The notes: a model not told the origin generated them from the letters alone. A stretch of 64,000 bases of DNA from an uncultured Alphaproteobacteria bacterium (GCA_902826695.1 CADEFU010000006.1:124001-188000), one strand, 5' to 3'; counted from the first letter of the stretch, positions 16,022-26,317 are shown. Numbers and translations are program-made.

Positions 16022-18110
16022 CTCCCTTAAGCCGGATGTTCGAGGTGTCACTGCGGCCGTCGGCGTCGACGACGGTGATGCGGGCGAAGCCTTCGCCATC
16101 GGGCGTCCAGCGGCCGTCCGCGCTTTCGAGCGGCAGGCCGTTGACCACCCACTGAAGCGGCGGACGCCCGCCCATCGCCTTGAGCGGAAGCGGTTGGGGC
16201 TTCTTCAAATCGTCAAGCGATACGACGGCACCGTTCGGCGGAAACTGTATTCGCGGCGGCTGCACGCGCTTCAGGCCTGCGGCAAGGCGCGAGGACGCGC
16301 GGAAGCGCTGCAACGCAGGCGGCAGCTGCTGGGCGTTTTGCGCGATGAAGGCGCCGTCGGGCGGCGGCGACGGCGCGCGATCTTCGGCCGGGAGCAAGTC
16401 GAATACTTTCAGGAGAAGAGGGGCGGCTTCGTTGCGGCCGATGTGGCCGGGCCTTGTCGAGCCGTCGGCGCGGCCGACCCAGATGCCGACCGTGTAGTTC
16501 TTCGTGAAGCCCATCGCCCATGCGTCGCGGTAGCCATAGGAGGTGCCCGTCTTGAACGCGACCTCGCGTGCGCGGACGATGCCTTGGCCCATCGACCAAC
16601 CGTCGGGAAGATTTGCGTCCTTCAGCGTGCGCGCGAGGTACCAAGCGGCTGCGCGGCCAAAGAGGCGTTGCGGTTCGCCTAGCGCGTCGGCGGCGGTGTA
16701 GCGCAACGTTCGGACTTCGCCGCCGGCCGCGATGCCCGTGTACAGCATCGTCAGGTCGCGTAGCGAAAGGCCGACGCCGCCCAGCGCCAGCGGGAGCGAC
16801 GGTATCTCTCCCTTCTTGGGGAACACGAGTTCGGCGCCTGCGTTACGCAAGGCGGCTGCCAGGCGGATCGGGCCGACGCGATCGAGCAGCGCAACGGCCG
16901 GCACGTTCAGCGACTGCTGCAGGGCGCTTGCGACAGTCACCGTGCCTTGGAAGCCGCGATCGAAATTGCGCGGCTCGTAGTCGCCGAACAGCGTCGGCTT
17001 GTCGTCGATCAGCGTCTGCGGGTGAACGATCAACTCGTCGAACGCCATGCCGTAGATGAAGGGTTTCAGCGTCGAGCCCGGCGAACGCGGGGCCTTGGCA
17101 AGATCGACCTGGCCGGCATTGGACCAGAAGTTCGCGCCGCCGACATAGGCGATCACGTCCCTTGTGCGATTGTCCACGGCGATGACAGCGAGATTGGCGT
17201 CGTCGTCGAAGAACCCGCGTTCACGGCGCGCCAAATCCTCAAGCTTGACTTGCACCTTTACGTTTAGAGTCGAGGCGACGACGGGGTCGCCGGACTTGTT
17301 CTTGGCCAGAAGGTCTTGCGCGAGGTGCGGCGCGTGGAACGGAAAGCGCAACCGTTGGGTCGGGACCGGCTCTTCGATCGCTTCGCGCGCCTCTTGCGCG
17401 GTGATCGCGCCGCGTTCGGCGAGTGTGCGGATCACGCGGTCGCGCGCGGCCTTGGCGATATCCGGATGACGGTCGGGGCGGCGTCGCTCGGGAGATTGAG
17501 GCAGCGCTACCAAAAGAGCTGCCTCGCCCACGGTCAGATTCTTCGGCTCCTTGCCGAACCAGGCGAAGCTCGCTGCGCGCACGCCTTCGAGGTTGCCGCC
17601 ATAGGGTGCGAGCGTGAGATAGAGCTCTAGGACTTCGTCTTTCGTCAGGTGTGCGTCGACTTGCAGCGCACGGGCCATCTGCAGAATTTTTGCGCCGAAT
17701 GTCCGCTCGCGCGGCTCCATGAGGCGGGCGACCTGCATGCTGATCGTGGACGCGCCGGAGACGACACGCGCCTTTGCGGCAAGCTGGTAGGTCGCACGCA
17801 GCATCGCAAAGGGATCGACGCCCGGGTGGTCGCGGAAGCGCTGGTCCTCCCAAGCGAGCAACATGCGCTGGTAGCGCGCGTCTACTTGCGCGGGCTTCAC
17901 CGGCAAGCGCCAGCGCCCGTCGCGCGAGGCGAAGGCGCGGAGCAACGTGCCGTCGGCCGCCGTCACGATGACCGAGCGATCGTCGGCGCGCGTGCGTTCA
18001 GGCGGATTCAGACGGTCGACGACGGCGACAGCAAAGAGAAGGCCGAGACCTGTGAAAGCGGCGATGATCGCCGGCGAACGAAATCTGCGGGCGCGGTGAA
18101 ACCGCATCAC
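16014..18110 (-). CDS. pbpC: Penicillin-binding protein 1C
   Basis: 698 residues. N-terminal membrane anchor (IIAAFTGLGLLFAVAVV), then a GT51 glycosyltransferase domain (WEDQRFRDHPGVDPFAMLRATYQLAAKARVVSGASTISMQVARLM, DEVLELYLTLAPYGGNLEGVRAAS), then a transpeptidase domain with the SxxK serine in SPGSTLKPFIYGMAFD (about residue 345), SLNVPAV and KTGTSYGYRDAWAMGF (about 518), and the C-terminal BiPBP_C beta domain. It polymerises and may cross-link peptidoglycan. It follows the alpha-2-macroglobulin gene, the conserved yfhM-pbpC pair, although here a 155-bp repeat sits between them. Confidence 0.95.
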   Translation of the reverse strand: MMRFHRARRFRSPAIIAAFTGLGLLFAVAVVDRLNPPERTRADDRSVIVTAADGTLLRAFASRDGRWRLPVKPAQVDARYQRMLLAWEDQRFRDHPGVDPFAMLRATYQLAAKARVVSGASTISMQVARLMEPRERTFGAKILQMARALQVDAHLTKDEVLELYLTLAPYGGNLEGVRAASFAWFGKEPKNLTVGEAALLVALPQSPERRRPDRHPDIAKAARDRVIRTLAERGAITAQEAREAIEEPVPTQRLRFPFHAPHLAQDLLAKNKSGDPVVASTLNVKVQVKLEDLARRERGFFDDDANLAVIAVDNRTRDVIAYVGGANFWSNAGQVDLAKAPRSPGSTLKPFIYGMAFDELIVHPQTLIDDKPTLFGDYEPRNFDRGFQGTVTVASALQQSLNVPAVALLDRVGPIRLAAALRNAGAELVFPKKGEIPSLPLALGGVGLSLRDLTMLYTGIAAGGEVRTLRYTAADALGEPQRLFGRAAAWYLARTLKDANLPDGWSMGQGIVRAREVAFKTGTSYGYRDAWAMGFTKNYTVGIWVGRADGSTRPGHIGRNEAAPLLLKVFDLLPAEDRAPSPPPDGAFIAQNAQQLPPALQRFRASSRLAAGLKRVQPPRIQFPPNGAVVSLDDLKKPQPLPLKAMGGRPPLQWVVNGLPLESADGRWTPDGEGFARITVVDADGRSDTSNIRLKGEN

Positions 18111-18125
18111 ACGTTACTCTACACC

Positions 18126-18280
18126 TGTCATCCCGGCCAAGCGAAGCGATAGCGAAGCGCGAGCCGGGACCCAGGGGAGACGAGCAGAGAGGCTCAACGC
18201 CGGCTCGCCCACCTGGGTCCCGGATCGCAAGCCACGCCACGCTGCTTTCGCAGCGGGCTCCGCTAGCGTCCGGGATGACA
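18126..18280. repeat. 155-bp nested palindromic repeat, copy 1
   Basis: Outer perfect 11-bp inverted ends TGTCATCCCGG (18126-18136) and CCGGGATGACA (18270-18280). Inside is a second perfect inverted repeat, CCGGGACCCAGG (18164-18175) with CCTGGGTCCCGG (18212-18223). The same architecture, with the same end and inner motifs, recurs at 34805-34957. It fills the gap between yfhM and pbpC and could fold into a long cruciform RNA. It has no coding capacity; it looks like a MITE-like or RPE-like dispersed element. Confidence 0.85.
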
Positions 18281-18307
18281 ACATCATTTTTTTCGCACGC
18301 TCTCCAA

Positions 18308-21300
18308 TCAGTTCGCCGCAATCGTCATGGCACCCATGTTCGTGCGGGCAACGATGTCGGGGGCGTACATATCCTCGACGGAGGCTGCCGGCACCGTGTA
18401 GGCGCCCGGAACGGTGGCGCGCACGATGTAAGCGAAGTGGAACGTCGGCCGCGTTTGCTTTGCCTTCTCGGCCGCCGAGCTCGGCTGATAGTTCGAGCCG
18501 ATGTCGAAGGTGGCGACAAAGCGGTCGTCGCGCGCTTCGGCGATGTTCGACTGCGCGAGGACAGGCAGGAACGGATAGATCGTCGAGCCGTCGTCCTTGC
18601 GTTGAACGATGCCCTCGATCTCAAAGCCGGCGGGCAGGAGATCGAGAAGCGCCATCAGACGCGCACGGTTGTCCGACATCTCGCCCGACAGGCGGACAAT
18701 GAAGCGTTCGTTCTGGCGCACGTTCGACAGGTCGGCCGGGGCGCCCGTCATCGTCAGGATCGCTTTCGAGATCGAGACGCCGTTTTGCGACGCGGGTAGC
18801 GGCGCTGCCGGAATGCCTTCGGCGGAGACGATGCGCCAAACGTCCTTCTGACCGTTGTTCTTGAGCGAGATGCCTTGATCCATCTGGGCCAGCGTCGGGC
18901 TGAAACGGATCACCTTGCCGGTCTGGGCGATGTTGGCACCGGTGACGGCCACGTTGACGGGCGGCGTCGCCTTTTCGATCTCGTGCGCGGCGAGCAGCAT
19001 CCAGGCCTTCTCTTGCGTCGTGGTGTAGTTCAAACGCGGGTCGAAGCCCTGCACGCGCGAGACCAGGGCCGGGATGAGGCCGGTCTGCCCTGCCCTTGCG
19101 GACATTGCGGTCAAACCCGACACGTCGCGCAAAAGCGAGCCATAGTAGGTCGTGTCGCTGACGTAGGCACTCGGATCCGCAGCGCCTGCGAGGTCGCGTG
19201 CCTTTGCGAAGGCCGGGGCGGCACGCGCACGGTCGCCGATGTCGGACAGCGCCGCGCCCATGAGGCCGAGCGCGAACGGGTTCGTCATCCCTTCGATGCG
19301 GGTGTCAGCGAAGTAGCGCAGTTCGCTGGGGTTCAGCGAGCCGCGACGCGCGAGCAAGTAGAACCCGTAGGCGCGCGCGAGATCGGTGTTACCTTCCGCG
19401 CCTGCCGCTTTGCGCGCCCACTTGAGCGCGCGTTCGATGCCTTCTTCCGGAATGACGTAGTCGCTTTCCTTTGCTTGCATCAGGAAGTCGGTGGCGAACA
19501 TGCCGATATAGGTGTCGGCCTCGCCCGATATCGAGCTCCACATGCCGAACGAGCCTTCATAGGTTTGCATGTCGAGGATGCGGTAGGCTGCATCCTGCAC
19601 GCGGCTCTTGATGTTCTTGTCCTGCTTGACCTGCGCGAGGAGCGCCATGTCGTTGTAGTAGACAAGCGGGAACGCGCGGCTCGTCGTCTGCTCGAGGCAG
19701 CCATACGGATAGCGGTCGAGCCAGCGGATCAGGCCCGGCACGTCGTCGAAGCCGCGGCCACCTGTGACGGTCACCGCGACTTGCGCGGTGCCGGGCTTGA
19801 ACGAAGCCAAGAGTTCCTTGCCGAACTTGGCGTCGCGACCGGGGGCGACGACGGCGACGTCTTCGGCCGATACCGCGAGTTGGGGTTCGCGCACCTCGAT
19901 CGGCCACGAACGGGCGACGTTGAAGCCGCCCGGCCCTGTGACGTTCAGCGCGATTTGACCGATGCCGAGTTTCGCCGCGTTGACGGGAACGGTCAGCAGC
20001 TTGCGCTCGTTTGGCCCCAGGCTTGTCACAACGCGCGTTTGGCCGCCGGGGCTTGCCGTCGAGCCGGACGAGGTGATCGTCGCGACGTACTGACCGGGCG
20101 TACCTTCGACGTTGTGCATGTTCAGCGCTGCGACGATCTTGTCGCCCGGCGCCATGAAGCGCGGCAGGATCACTTCGGAGACGACCGCATCGCGAACCGT
20201 CATCGGTTGCTCAGCTTGGCCGACCTTCGTGTTCGTGTAGGCCACCGCCATCAGGCGCAGTTCGCCGTTGAAGTCGGGGATGTCGAACGTGACCGATCCT
20301 TTGCCGCCATCGGCGAGTGCAACGAGACCCGAGAACAACGAAACCGTCTTTTGCGGGACGACGGCAAGCGAGCGGCCGCCCAGGCCGTCGCCGCCGGTTC
20401 TGAGTTCACCGACGATCGCGCGATCGGCGGAGATCAGGCGGCCGTAGTCGTCGCGCATATCCAGCCCAAGACGGCGCTTGCCGAAATAATGCTTGGCCGG
20501 ATTCGGACTGTCGAAGTCGGTGAGTTGAAGGATGCCCTCGTCCACCGCGGCGAGCGTCAGATAGACCGCTTCACCCCAGGCCTGGTCCGTCACTTGAACC
20601 GGGATCGTGAGCTTTTGGTTCGGACGCACTTTCTTCGGTGCGTTGATCGCGACCTTCAGCGTACGCGACGCCGGGTCGACGCCGAGCCAGGCGACGCCGA
20701 TCGCGCGCACGGGCGCGCGCGACTGGGCCGACGAAAGCGGGCGATAGTGCGTCACGAGCGCGTAGGCGCCAGCACCCCAGTCGGAAGAGACGGGAATCGA
20801 CACAGACGTTCCCGACGCGGAGACGTCCACGGTGCGCGTGAAGTGAATCTTGTTCGACGCGACAACGATCAAAGCTTTGCCGTCGGAGGGAGCCTCGATC
20901 TTCAATCGTGCACTTTCGCCGGACGCGTATTGTTGCTTGTCGGCGGTGACAACCACGCGATCGGGCCGGTCGTTCGCGCCGCCGGCGCCCCAACCCGACC
21001 AGAAGCGGTAGGATGAGGAGGCGCCACTCGCCGGGTCGGCGACGGTCAGGCGATACGAACCCCAGGGAAGCGCTTTCGAGACTTTGAAGGGTGCGCTGGT
21101 GCCGAGGTCCACCGTGCCGCCTTCGATGATCCGGTCGTTGACGACGCGCTCGTACTTCCAGTCGTTGTCAACTTGGTACCAGCGATAGTCGATGTCTTCG
21201 TTGACGAGTTCCCAGGTCACGCCGCGAACGGATTTGAAGCGGCCGTCGGCGTCCACAGCGGCGACGCTGAGGGTTGCGGGCGTATTTTCCTGGATCGAGT

Positions 21301-23251
21301 CGTAGTCGAAGCCGGGCAGGATGCCCAGCAGCGTGTCGCGCGTGCGCAGCGGCAGAGAGACTTGATCGGACGTCGTACGGCCGCCGGGTTCGAAGATTGC
21401 GACGTTGATGTTGGCCTTGAGCGGGAGCGACGTTTCCGCGAGCGCGTCGATCGCGGCGGTTGCTTGCGTCTTGCCGGCCGCGTCGGTCTGCGGGACGTTC
21501 ATCGTCACTTGCGTGCCTTCAAACGTCTCGTCCACTTTACCGAAGCGATATTTCCGGAGCGCGGGCACGCCCTCGAACGGGGTCGAGTCGGTCGTGATCG
21601 TGAGGGTACCTTCGCCCCCTAAGCCGGCGGCCGGAGCGCCGTAGAGGAAGCGACCGTTGACGTCGATCACCGCTTCGCTGCCTGGGCGCAGGACTTTCTG
21701 CGTCGGCTTCAGTTCGACTTTCAACTTCTGCGGAACGAAGTCTTGCACGTCGAATGCAACGCGACCGACGGGGCTGCCTTTCGGATCGACGTAGGCCGCG
21801 ACTTGCCAGCGCCCCCGCGGCGCGGTGTTCGTCAGCGCGACCGGGGTTGCGACGCCGCCGGCTTGCAGATCCTTGACGACCCACTTTTTCGCTTCGAGGC
21901 CGTCAGGACGCGAGAGGACGAAGTTCAGCTGCGTGTCGCCGAGGCCTTTGGCCTGCTGGTCGCGCAGCATGGTCGTGACGTTGACCGTTTCGCCGGGGCG
22001 ATAGACGCCGCGTTCGGTGAACAGAAATGCGTCGATCTGGTCGGGAGACGAGCGGCCATCGACGCCGCGGTCGGTCAGGTCGAACGCCGGGCGGCGCAGG
22101 TCGAGGAAGGTGAAGTCGTTGTTGGCGCCGTAGGCCATCACGACGACAGGCTCGTTGCCGCCGGTACCGCGGGTGGAGGCGGCATCGAACATGGCGCGAC
22201 CATCGCTGCCGGTCGTGACGCGCTTGATTTCTTCATTGTTGCGGCCGACGAGGGCAAGCGACACGCCGGAAACGGGCGTGGCCGAGCGCAGCGAGCGGAC
22301 GAAGACGTTCAGGCCGTCGCCACCCTTGAACGTGGTGAGTGCGAGGTCGGTGTCGATGACGAACTGAGCGGCCTTCGGCTTCCAGTCGATGTTGTCTTCC
22401 GTCGAACCTTGGTCGGCAGCATCGGTCGCCAGGATCATGTAGACGCCGGGCAGTTTCTTATCGACCGCCTTGCGCAGCGGGAACAGCGTGATCGCTTCGT
22501 CGTTGCGGCGATTGTTCGGGACGGTGAGCTGACCGTTCCAGACGACCTGACCTTGTTCGTCTTGGATCGTGTTGCGTTCGTAGTCGTAGAACTGACGCTG
22601 ATCGACGACGCCGGTTTGCAGTTGGGAGAGCAAGCGGTCGCCGACGCGGATTACTTTGACGTCGAGCTTGGCGACGTTGACGGTCGTGATCGGCACGCCG
22701 TCGGCATTGTCGCGCGGCAGGACGAGGCCGTTGCCGAAGCGGACGAGCGAGGGCTTGTCGCGCAGTTCCACCGGCAGCGTTTCGGCTTTCGTCAACTTCT
22801 CGACGACGCCCTTGTCGCCGGCGAGCGCTGGCAGGCCTTCTTTCAGTTCGAGTTGATAGGTTTGTCCAAACGCGAGGCCTTGGATGCAGAGACGATCTTG
22901 CGTGACGCGAAGTGCGAACTTCGCTTCGGGATCGAACTTCAAATAGTCTTCGTACTTCGTGGCGCCGCTGTTATCGAGTTTGCGCGTGAACACGAGGCAG
23001 GCTTCAGGTTCGTCGCCGGAGGTTTGCACCTCGAGACGGCGGAACGCGAAGTATGGCGCGGGCTCTTCTGGTGTTGCTGTGACTGGGCCGCCGGTCGTCG
23101 ATGTTCCGGTTGTGCCAGAATCGACAGTGGTGCTTGAGATCGACGATGAGTCGGCAAACTGCGCCGCGTTTTGTCCATAGTAGCGGGCAGCCATAAGGAC
23201 TGCCGCCATGAGAGCTATGACGACGCCAGACACGATAAGCACGCGTTGCAT
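18308..23251 (-). CDS. yfhM: Bacterial alpha-2-macroglobulin (YfhM-like)
   Basis: 1647 residues, the size of E. coli YfhM. An N-terminal hydrophobic anchor (VLIVSGVVIALMAAVLMAA) is followed by a low-complexity Ser/Thr linker, MG-type beta domains (TERGVYRPGETVNVTTMLRD), a bait-like region and the thioester motif YGCLEQ near residue 1183, then an alpha/alpha toroid (ARAYGFYLLARRG). The thioester would trap attacking proteases in the periplasm, and the partner PBP1C repairs peptidoglycan. No lipobox is visible; anchoring seems to be by a transmembrane helix. Confidence 0.94.
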   Translation of the reverse strand: MQRVLIVSGVVIALMAAVLMAARYYGQNAAQFADSSSISSTTVDSGTTGTSTTGGPVTATPEEPAPYFAFRRLEVQTSGDEPEACLVFTRKLDNSGATKYEDYLKFDPEAKFALRVTQDRLCIQGLAFGQTYQLELKEGLPALAGDKGVVEKLTKAETLPVELRDKPSLVRFGNGLVLPRDNADGVPITTVNVAKLDVKVIRVGDRLLSQLQTGVVDQRQFYDYERNTIQDEQGQVVWNGQLTVPNNRRNDEAITLFPLRKAVDKKLPGVYMILATDAADQGSTEDNIDWKPKAAQFVIDTDLALTTFKGGDGLNVFVRSLRSATPVSGVSLALVGRNNEEIKRVTTGSDGRAMFDAASTRGTGGNEPVVVMAYGANNDFTFLDLRRPAFDLTDRGVDGRSSPDQIDAFLFTERGVYRPGETVNVTTMLRDQQAKGLGDTQLNFVLSRPDGLEAKKWVVKDLQAGGVATPVALTNTAPRGRWQVAAYVDPKGSPVGRVAFDVQDFVPQKLKVELKPTQKVLRPGSEAVIDVNGRFLYGAPAAGLGGEGTLTITTDSTPFEGVPALRKYRFGKVDETFEGTQVTMNVPQTDAAGKTQATAAIDALAETSLPLKANINVAIFEPGGRTTSDQVSLPLRTRDTLLGILPGFDYDSIQENTPATLSVAAVDADGRFKSVRGVTWELVNEDIDYRWYQVDNDWKYERVVNDRIIEGGTVDLGTSAPFKVSKALPWGSYRLTVADPASGASSSYRFWSGWGAGGANDRPDRVVVTADKQQYASGESARLKIEAPSDGKALIVVASNKIHFTRTVDVSASGTSVSIPVSSDWGAGAYALVTHYRPLSSAQSRAPVRAIGVAWLGVDPASRTLKVAINAPKKVRPNQKLTIPVQVTDQAWGEAVYLTLAAVDEGILQLTDFDSPNPAKHYFGKRRLGLDMRDDYGRLISADRAIVGELRTGGDGLGGRSLAVVPQKTVSLFSGLVALADGGKGSVTFDIPDFNGELRLMAVAYTNTKVGQAEQPMTVRDAVVSEVILPRFMAPGDKIVAALNMHNVEGTPGQYVATITSSGSTASPGGQTRVVTSLGPNERKLLTVPVNAAKLGIGQIALNVTGPGGFNVARSWPIEVREPQLAVSAEDVAVVAPGRDAKFGKELLASFKPGTAQVAVTVTGGRGFDDVPGLIRWLDRYPYGCLEQTTSRAFPLVYYNDMALLAQVKQDKNIKSRVQDAAYRILDMQTYEGSFGMWSSISGEADTYIGMFATDFLMQAKESDYVIPEEGIERALKWARKAAGAEGNTDLARAYGFYLLARRGSLNPSELRYFADTRIEGMTNPFALGLMGAALSDIGDRARAAPAFAKARDLAGAADPSAYVSDTTYYGSLLRDVSGLTAMSARAGQTGLIPALVSRVQGFDPRLNYTTTQEKAWMLLAAHEIEKATPPVNVAVTGANIAQTGKVIRFSPTLAQMDQGISLKNNGQKDVWRIVSAEGIPAAPLPASQNGVSISKAILTMTGAPADLSNVRQNERFIVRLSGEMSDNRARLMALLDLLPAGFEIEGIVQRKDDGSTIYPFLPVLAQSNIAEARDDRFVATFDIGSNYQPSSAAEKAKQTRPTFHFAYIVRATVPGAYTVPAASVEDMYAPDIVARTNMGAMTIAAN

Positions 23252-23278
23252 AAGTAAAACCCCGGATTACGAGTTCGC

Positions 23279-23295
23279 CGCCGCAGAGTGCGGCG
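23279..23295. promoter_or_regulatory. Short hairpin upstream of yfhM
   Basis: CGCCGCA, three-base loop, TGCGGCG, 27 bases upstream of the yfhM start on its transcript strand. It could be a leader hairpin. The rest of the 282-base divergent gap toward the L,D-transpeptidase shows no other structure I can support. Confidence 0.3.
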
Positions 23296-23533
23296 CGGCA
23301 CAAGCCTTTGTTAGCACAACATTTTGCCCGTGCGCAGGTTAGTGGCGGCCGTCACTGTGGGTGTTTATAGTGTCGGCATTGGGGCACAAGTTCGAGTTGT
23401 TTGCGGCAATTTTTCCCTGGGACTCCGGGCGCCTGCACGCACTGGGGCGAATCCTCGTTGCGTAGCCGCATCGACCGGTTGTTCAAAACCGGGTAGCGTT
23501 TGCCTCTCACTATCAGGGTCGATCGGGAACCCC

Positions 23534-25066
23534 ATGATGTTTTGCGTACCGCGTACCGTCGTCATTGCGGCAACAAGTGCCGCCATGATCATCCTGGGCG
23601 TTCCAAGCAGCGCGATGGCGGATTCCTGCGCCGATATAAGCGGGGCGCTGCGGCGGACCGGGGGCGCCGGCACGGTCCAGCAGGCGCCTGTCGAAGCGTT
23701 TTACAAAGCCGTCGGAAACGGCTGCGCGTGGAACGAGGAAAGCGCGAGAACGCTGACCGAAACGTTGAGCGCGGCCGGCGATCACGGTCTCGACCCCGGC
23801 CTCTTCCATAGCGCCGATGCGCGGTTCGCGGCCGGCGGAGATCCGGCGGCGCGCGATGTGCTGTTGACGGACGGGGCGCTGAAATACGCGGCGGCCATGA
23901 CCCGGGGCCTCTCGGGGGAGCCTTTGCGGGACAAGGACCGGGCCTATTCGCGTTCGCAGAGCGAGTTTGTCGACGGGCTTGCCCTCGCTTTGCAGCGTGG
24001 CGACGTCCAGGAATGGCTCGAATCGTTGCGGCCCCGGTCTGAGGAATACCGGCGGTTGATGTCGGCGATGCAGAGCTACCGGGCGATTGAGCAGGCCGGC
24101 GGGTTCCCGGTGATGCCGGACGAACTCGCCATGAAAACCAAGCGAAAGTATCGGAACTATGCCGAGCTTCGGCGGCGGCTTGCTATGGAAGGCGACCTTG
24201 GCTCGGACAACGGGCTGAACGTCTTTGACGACGAACTGCGGGATGGCGTTGCGAACTTTCAGGAGCGGAACGGGTTGCGCGCCAATGGGGCGGTGACGTG
24301 GAAGACGCTGGAGCGGCTGAACATTTCTGCGAGCCAGCGGGTGGCACAGATTGCGCTCAATCTTGAGCGTCTGCGGGCCTCGCAGGGTGAAACGCAGGCG
24401 ACACGGGTTGAGGTGAACGTGCCGGCCGCGGCCGCGACCCTCTACCGGGAGGGCGTCCCGCAACTCAAGATGAATGTGGTCGTTGGCGCCGTCGGGCATG
24501 AGACGCCAACGCTGAACAGCACCATCGATACGATCATCCTCAATCCGACGTGGACGATCCCGCAGTCGATCATCAAGAACGAAATCATGCCGGCGCTGAA
24601 GCGCAAGAAGAACTATTTGAAGCGCAATCGCATGTACTGGTCGGGCGATCAGCTGGTTCAGGAGCCCGGCCCTCACAACGCGCTTGGCCGTATCAAGTTC
24701 GACTTCCCGAACCGCTACAGCGTCTATTTGCACGATACCCCCTCGCGGCGCGCCTTCACGGATCCGGAGCGGGCGCTCAGTCATGGCTGCGTCCGGCTGG
24801 AGCGACCGCTCGACCTGGCGGCCGAGTTGCTGCGCGGCAGCGAGCGCTGGGACAAGGCGAGCCTGCAGGATGCCATCGACGGGGGCAAGACCCGGCGCAT
24901 CACCCTGACCGAGCCGATGCCGGTCATCATCGTCTACCAGACCGTGTTTGTGGCGGATAACGGGGCGGTCAATTTCCGGCCGGACGTCTATGGGCTGGAC
25001 ACCAAGCTGACCCTGGCCCTGTCGCAACGCGCGGGGTCCATGAGGTCCGAGCCAACACAGTGGTAG
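23534..25066 (+). CDS. L,D-transpeptidase (YcbB/LdtD type)
   Basis: 510 residues from ATG 23534, chosen because a signal peptide follows (VVIAATSAAMIILGVPSSAMA). Domain order: scaffold region with a peptidoglycan-binding segment (NVFDDELRDGVANFQERNGLRANGAVTWKTLERLN), then the YkuD catalytic domain with NPTWTIPQSI, YSVYLHDTPSRRAF and the catalytic cysteine in SHGCVRLE (about residue 418). It makes 3-3 cross-links in peptidoglycan or attaches proteins, in the periplasm. Together with MltB, PBP1C and YfhM it forms a cell-wall-rich region. Confidence 0.93.
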   Translation: MMFCVPRTVVIAATSAAMIILGVPSSAMADSCADISGALRRTGGAGTVQQAPVEAFYKAVGNGCAWNEESARTLTETLSAAGDHGLDPGLFHSADARFAAGGDPAARDVLLTDGALKYAAAMTRGLSGEPLRDKDRAYSRSQSEFVDGLALALQRGDVQEWLESLRPRSEEYRRLMSAMQSYRAIEQAGGFPVMPDELAMKTKRKYRNYAELRRRLAMEGDLGSDNGLNVFDDELRDGVANFQERNGLRANGAVTWKTLERLNISASQRVAQIALNLERLRASQGETQATRVEVNVPAAAATLYREGVPQLKMNVVVGAVGHETPTLNSTIDTIILNPTWTIPQSIIKNEIMPALKRKKNYLKRNRMYWSGDQLVQEPGPHNALGRIKFDFPNRYSVYLHDTPSRRAFTDPERALSHGCVRLERPLDLAAELLRGSERWDKASLQDAIDGGKTRRITLTEPMPVIIVYQTVFVADNGAVNFRPDVYGLDTKLTLALSQRAGSMRSEPTQW

Positions 25067-25180
25067 ACCTTTCGACATAGGGACTACCTCTGGCATCTAG
25101 CGCCTGGCGGTTGCTCGTACTATTCATGATTCACAAAATTCGATGTGGGGGCGGCCGGTTCAACGCCGGCGGCAAGAGAC

Positions 25181-26317
25181 GTGCGGCTAGGCCTTTTCCT
25201 TACGGGGATGATCCTCCTCGCTGGGTGCACTTCGACGGTCGTTGACAAGAACGACTCGGCGACGGCTGCGCGGCATGATGCTTTCAAGAGCGCAAACGTA
25301 AACCTGCCGATGGGCACGCTTGAGGCCGCGGAGTGGACGATCAGCCGGCCGGCTGCCTACGAACTGCTCGCTGCCGGACAGTGGCGCGAGCTGGCGGACC
25401 TGGTTCAGCGCAAGGCCATCAACAACGACTTGGCTTGGTACTATCTCGGGCGCTCGGCTGAGGGCCTCGGGTACACCGACCTTGCGCGGACGTACTATCA
25501 ACGCAGCCTCGAGCGCACGAATTCGGAAAAATACAGCCAGCGCTGCCAAGGCAAAGTGATGAGCATGTGCGACGGGTTCGATTTCCCGGACGTCGCGCAG
25601 GCACGTTTGGCGTCGCTTCAAGCGGCAGCGCCTGCCGATCCGGCGGCGCCACCTGTGGCGACGAAAGAGGGTGGCGGCAATGCACTGCTGCGCACCGGGA
25701 CCGGCTTCACCGTGGACACCAGCGGGTTCGTCGTCACGAACTATCATGTGGTGCAGGCGTGCGGGGCCGTTTCCTATCTGTTGACGAACAGCTCGTCGGT
25801 GGATGCGACCGTGGTTGCCAGCGATCCGTCCAACGATCTCGCATTGCTCAAGCTGAAGAAGCCCAGCAAAGCAGTCGCGGTGTTTCAGGACCCCGAGAAG
25901 CTGCGTGCCGGCGACGACATCATCGTTTTCGGCTATCCGCTGCTGGGCCAGCTGGCGAGCACGGGGAACCTAACGCGCGGGTCGGTGACTGCCCTTTCGG
26001 GCCTGCGCGACGACGCGCGGTACTTTCAGATGTCGGCGCCGATCCAGCTTGGGAACTCCGGCGGGCCGGTCTTGAACGCAGGCGGACGGGTGACCGGGAT
26101 CGTCACCTACAAACTCAACGCGGCGCGCGAGCTCAAGGCGACCGGCGACATTTCGCAGAACGTGAACTTTGCGCTCAAGTCCTCCGTGTTGCGTGCATTT
26201 TTGGACAGCAACGGCGTCAAGTACGCGCGGGCCGAGAACGCGGCGGCGCAAGCGGCGGCGGACGTCGGCGCGGAAGCGGCGAAGTTTACCGGCATCGTCG
26301 GCTGCTACAAAAGCTAA
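25181..26317 (+). CDS. Trypsin-like serine protease lipoprotein
   Basis: 378 residues from GTG 25181; the frame is open back to 25145, but the lipoprotein signal (FLTGMILLAGC) fits a start at 25181. After a helical TPR/Sel1-like section (DLAWYYLGRSAEGLGYTDLARTYYQRSLE) comes a chymotrypsin-fold domain with the catalytic triad visible: His in VTNYHVV (about 189), Asp in PSNDLALLKL (about 218), Ser in QLGNSGGPVL (about 292). It resembles DegP/HtrA catalytic domains but has no PDZ. An envelope proteolysis role is likely; the substrate is unknown. Confidence 0.87.
   Translation: MRLGLFLTGMILLAGCTSTVVDKNDSATAARHDAFKSANVNLPMGTLEAAEWTISRPAAYELLAAGQWRELADLVQRKAINNDLAWYYLGRSAEGLGYTDLARTYYQRSLERTNSEKYSQRCQGKVMSMCDGFDFPDVAQARLASLQAAAPADPAAPPVATKEGGGNALLRTGTGFTVDTSGFVVTNYHVVQACGAVSYLLTNSSSVDATVVASDPSNDLALLKLKKPSKAVAVFQDPEKLRAGDDIIVFGYPLLGQLASTGNLTRGSVTALSGLRDDARYFQMSAPIQLGNSGGPVLNAGGRVTGIVTYKLNAARELKATGDISQNVNFALKSSVLRAFLDSNGVKYARAENAAAQAAADVGAEAAKFTGIVGCYKS

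Noticed and set aside
18875..21016. A 713-codon frame on the plus strand
   Set aside because: Antisense shadow of the alpha-2-macroglobulin gene, with the composition of a reversed frame and no domain.
25140..25180. Sequence resembling a tRNA T-arm (GCCGG-TTCAACG-CCGGC)
   Set aside because: No matching acceptor, D or anticodon stems can be drawn around it; it is a small leader hairpin before the protease gene.
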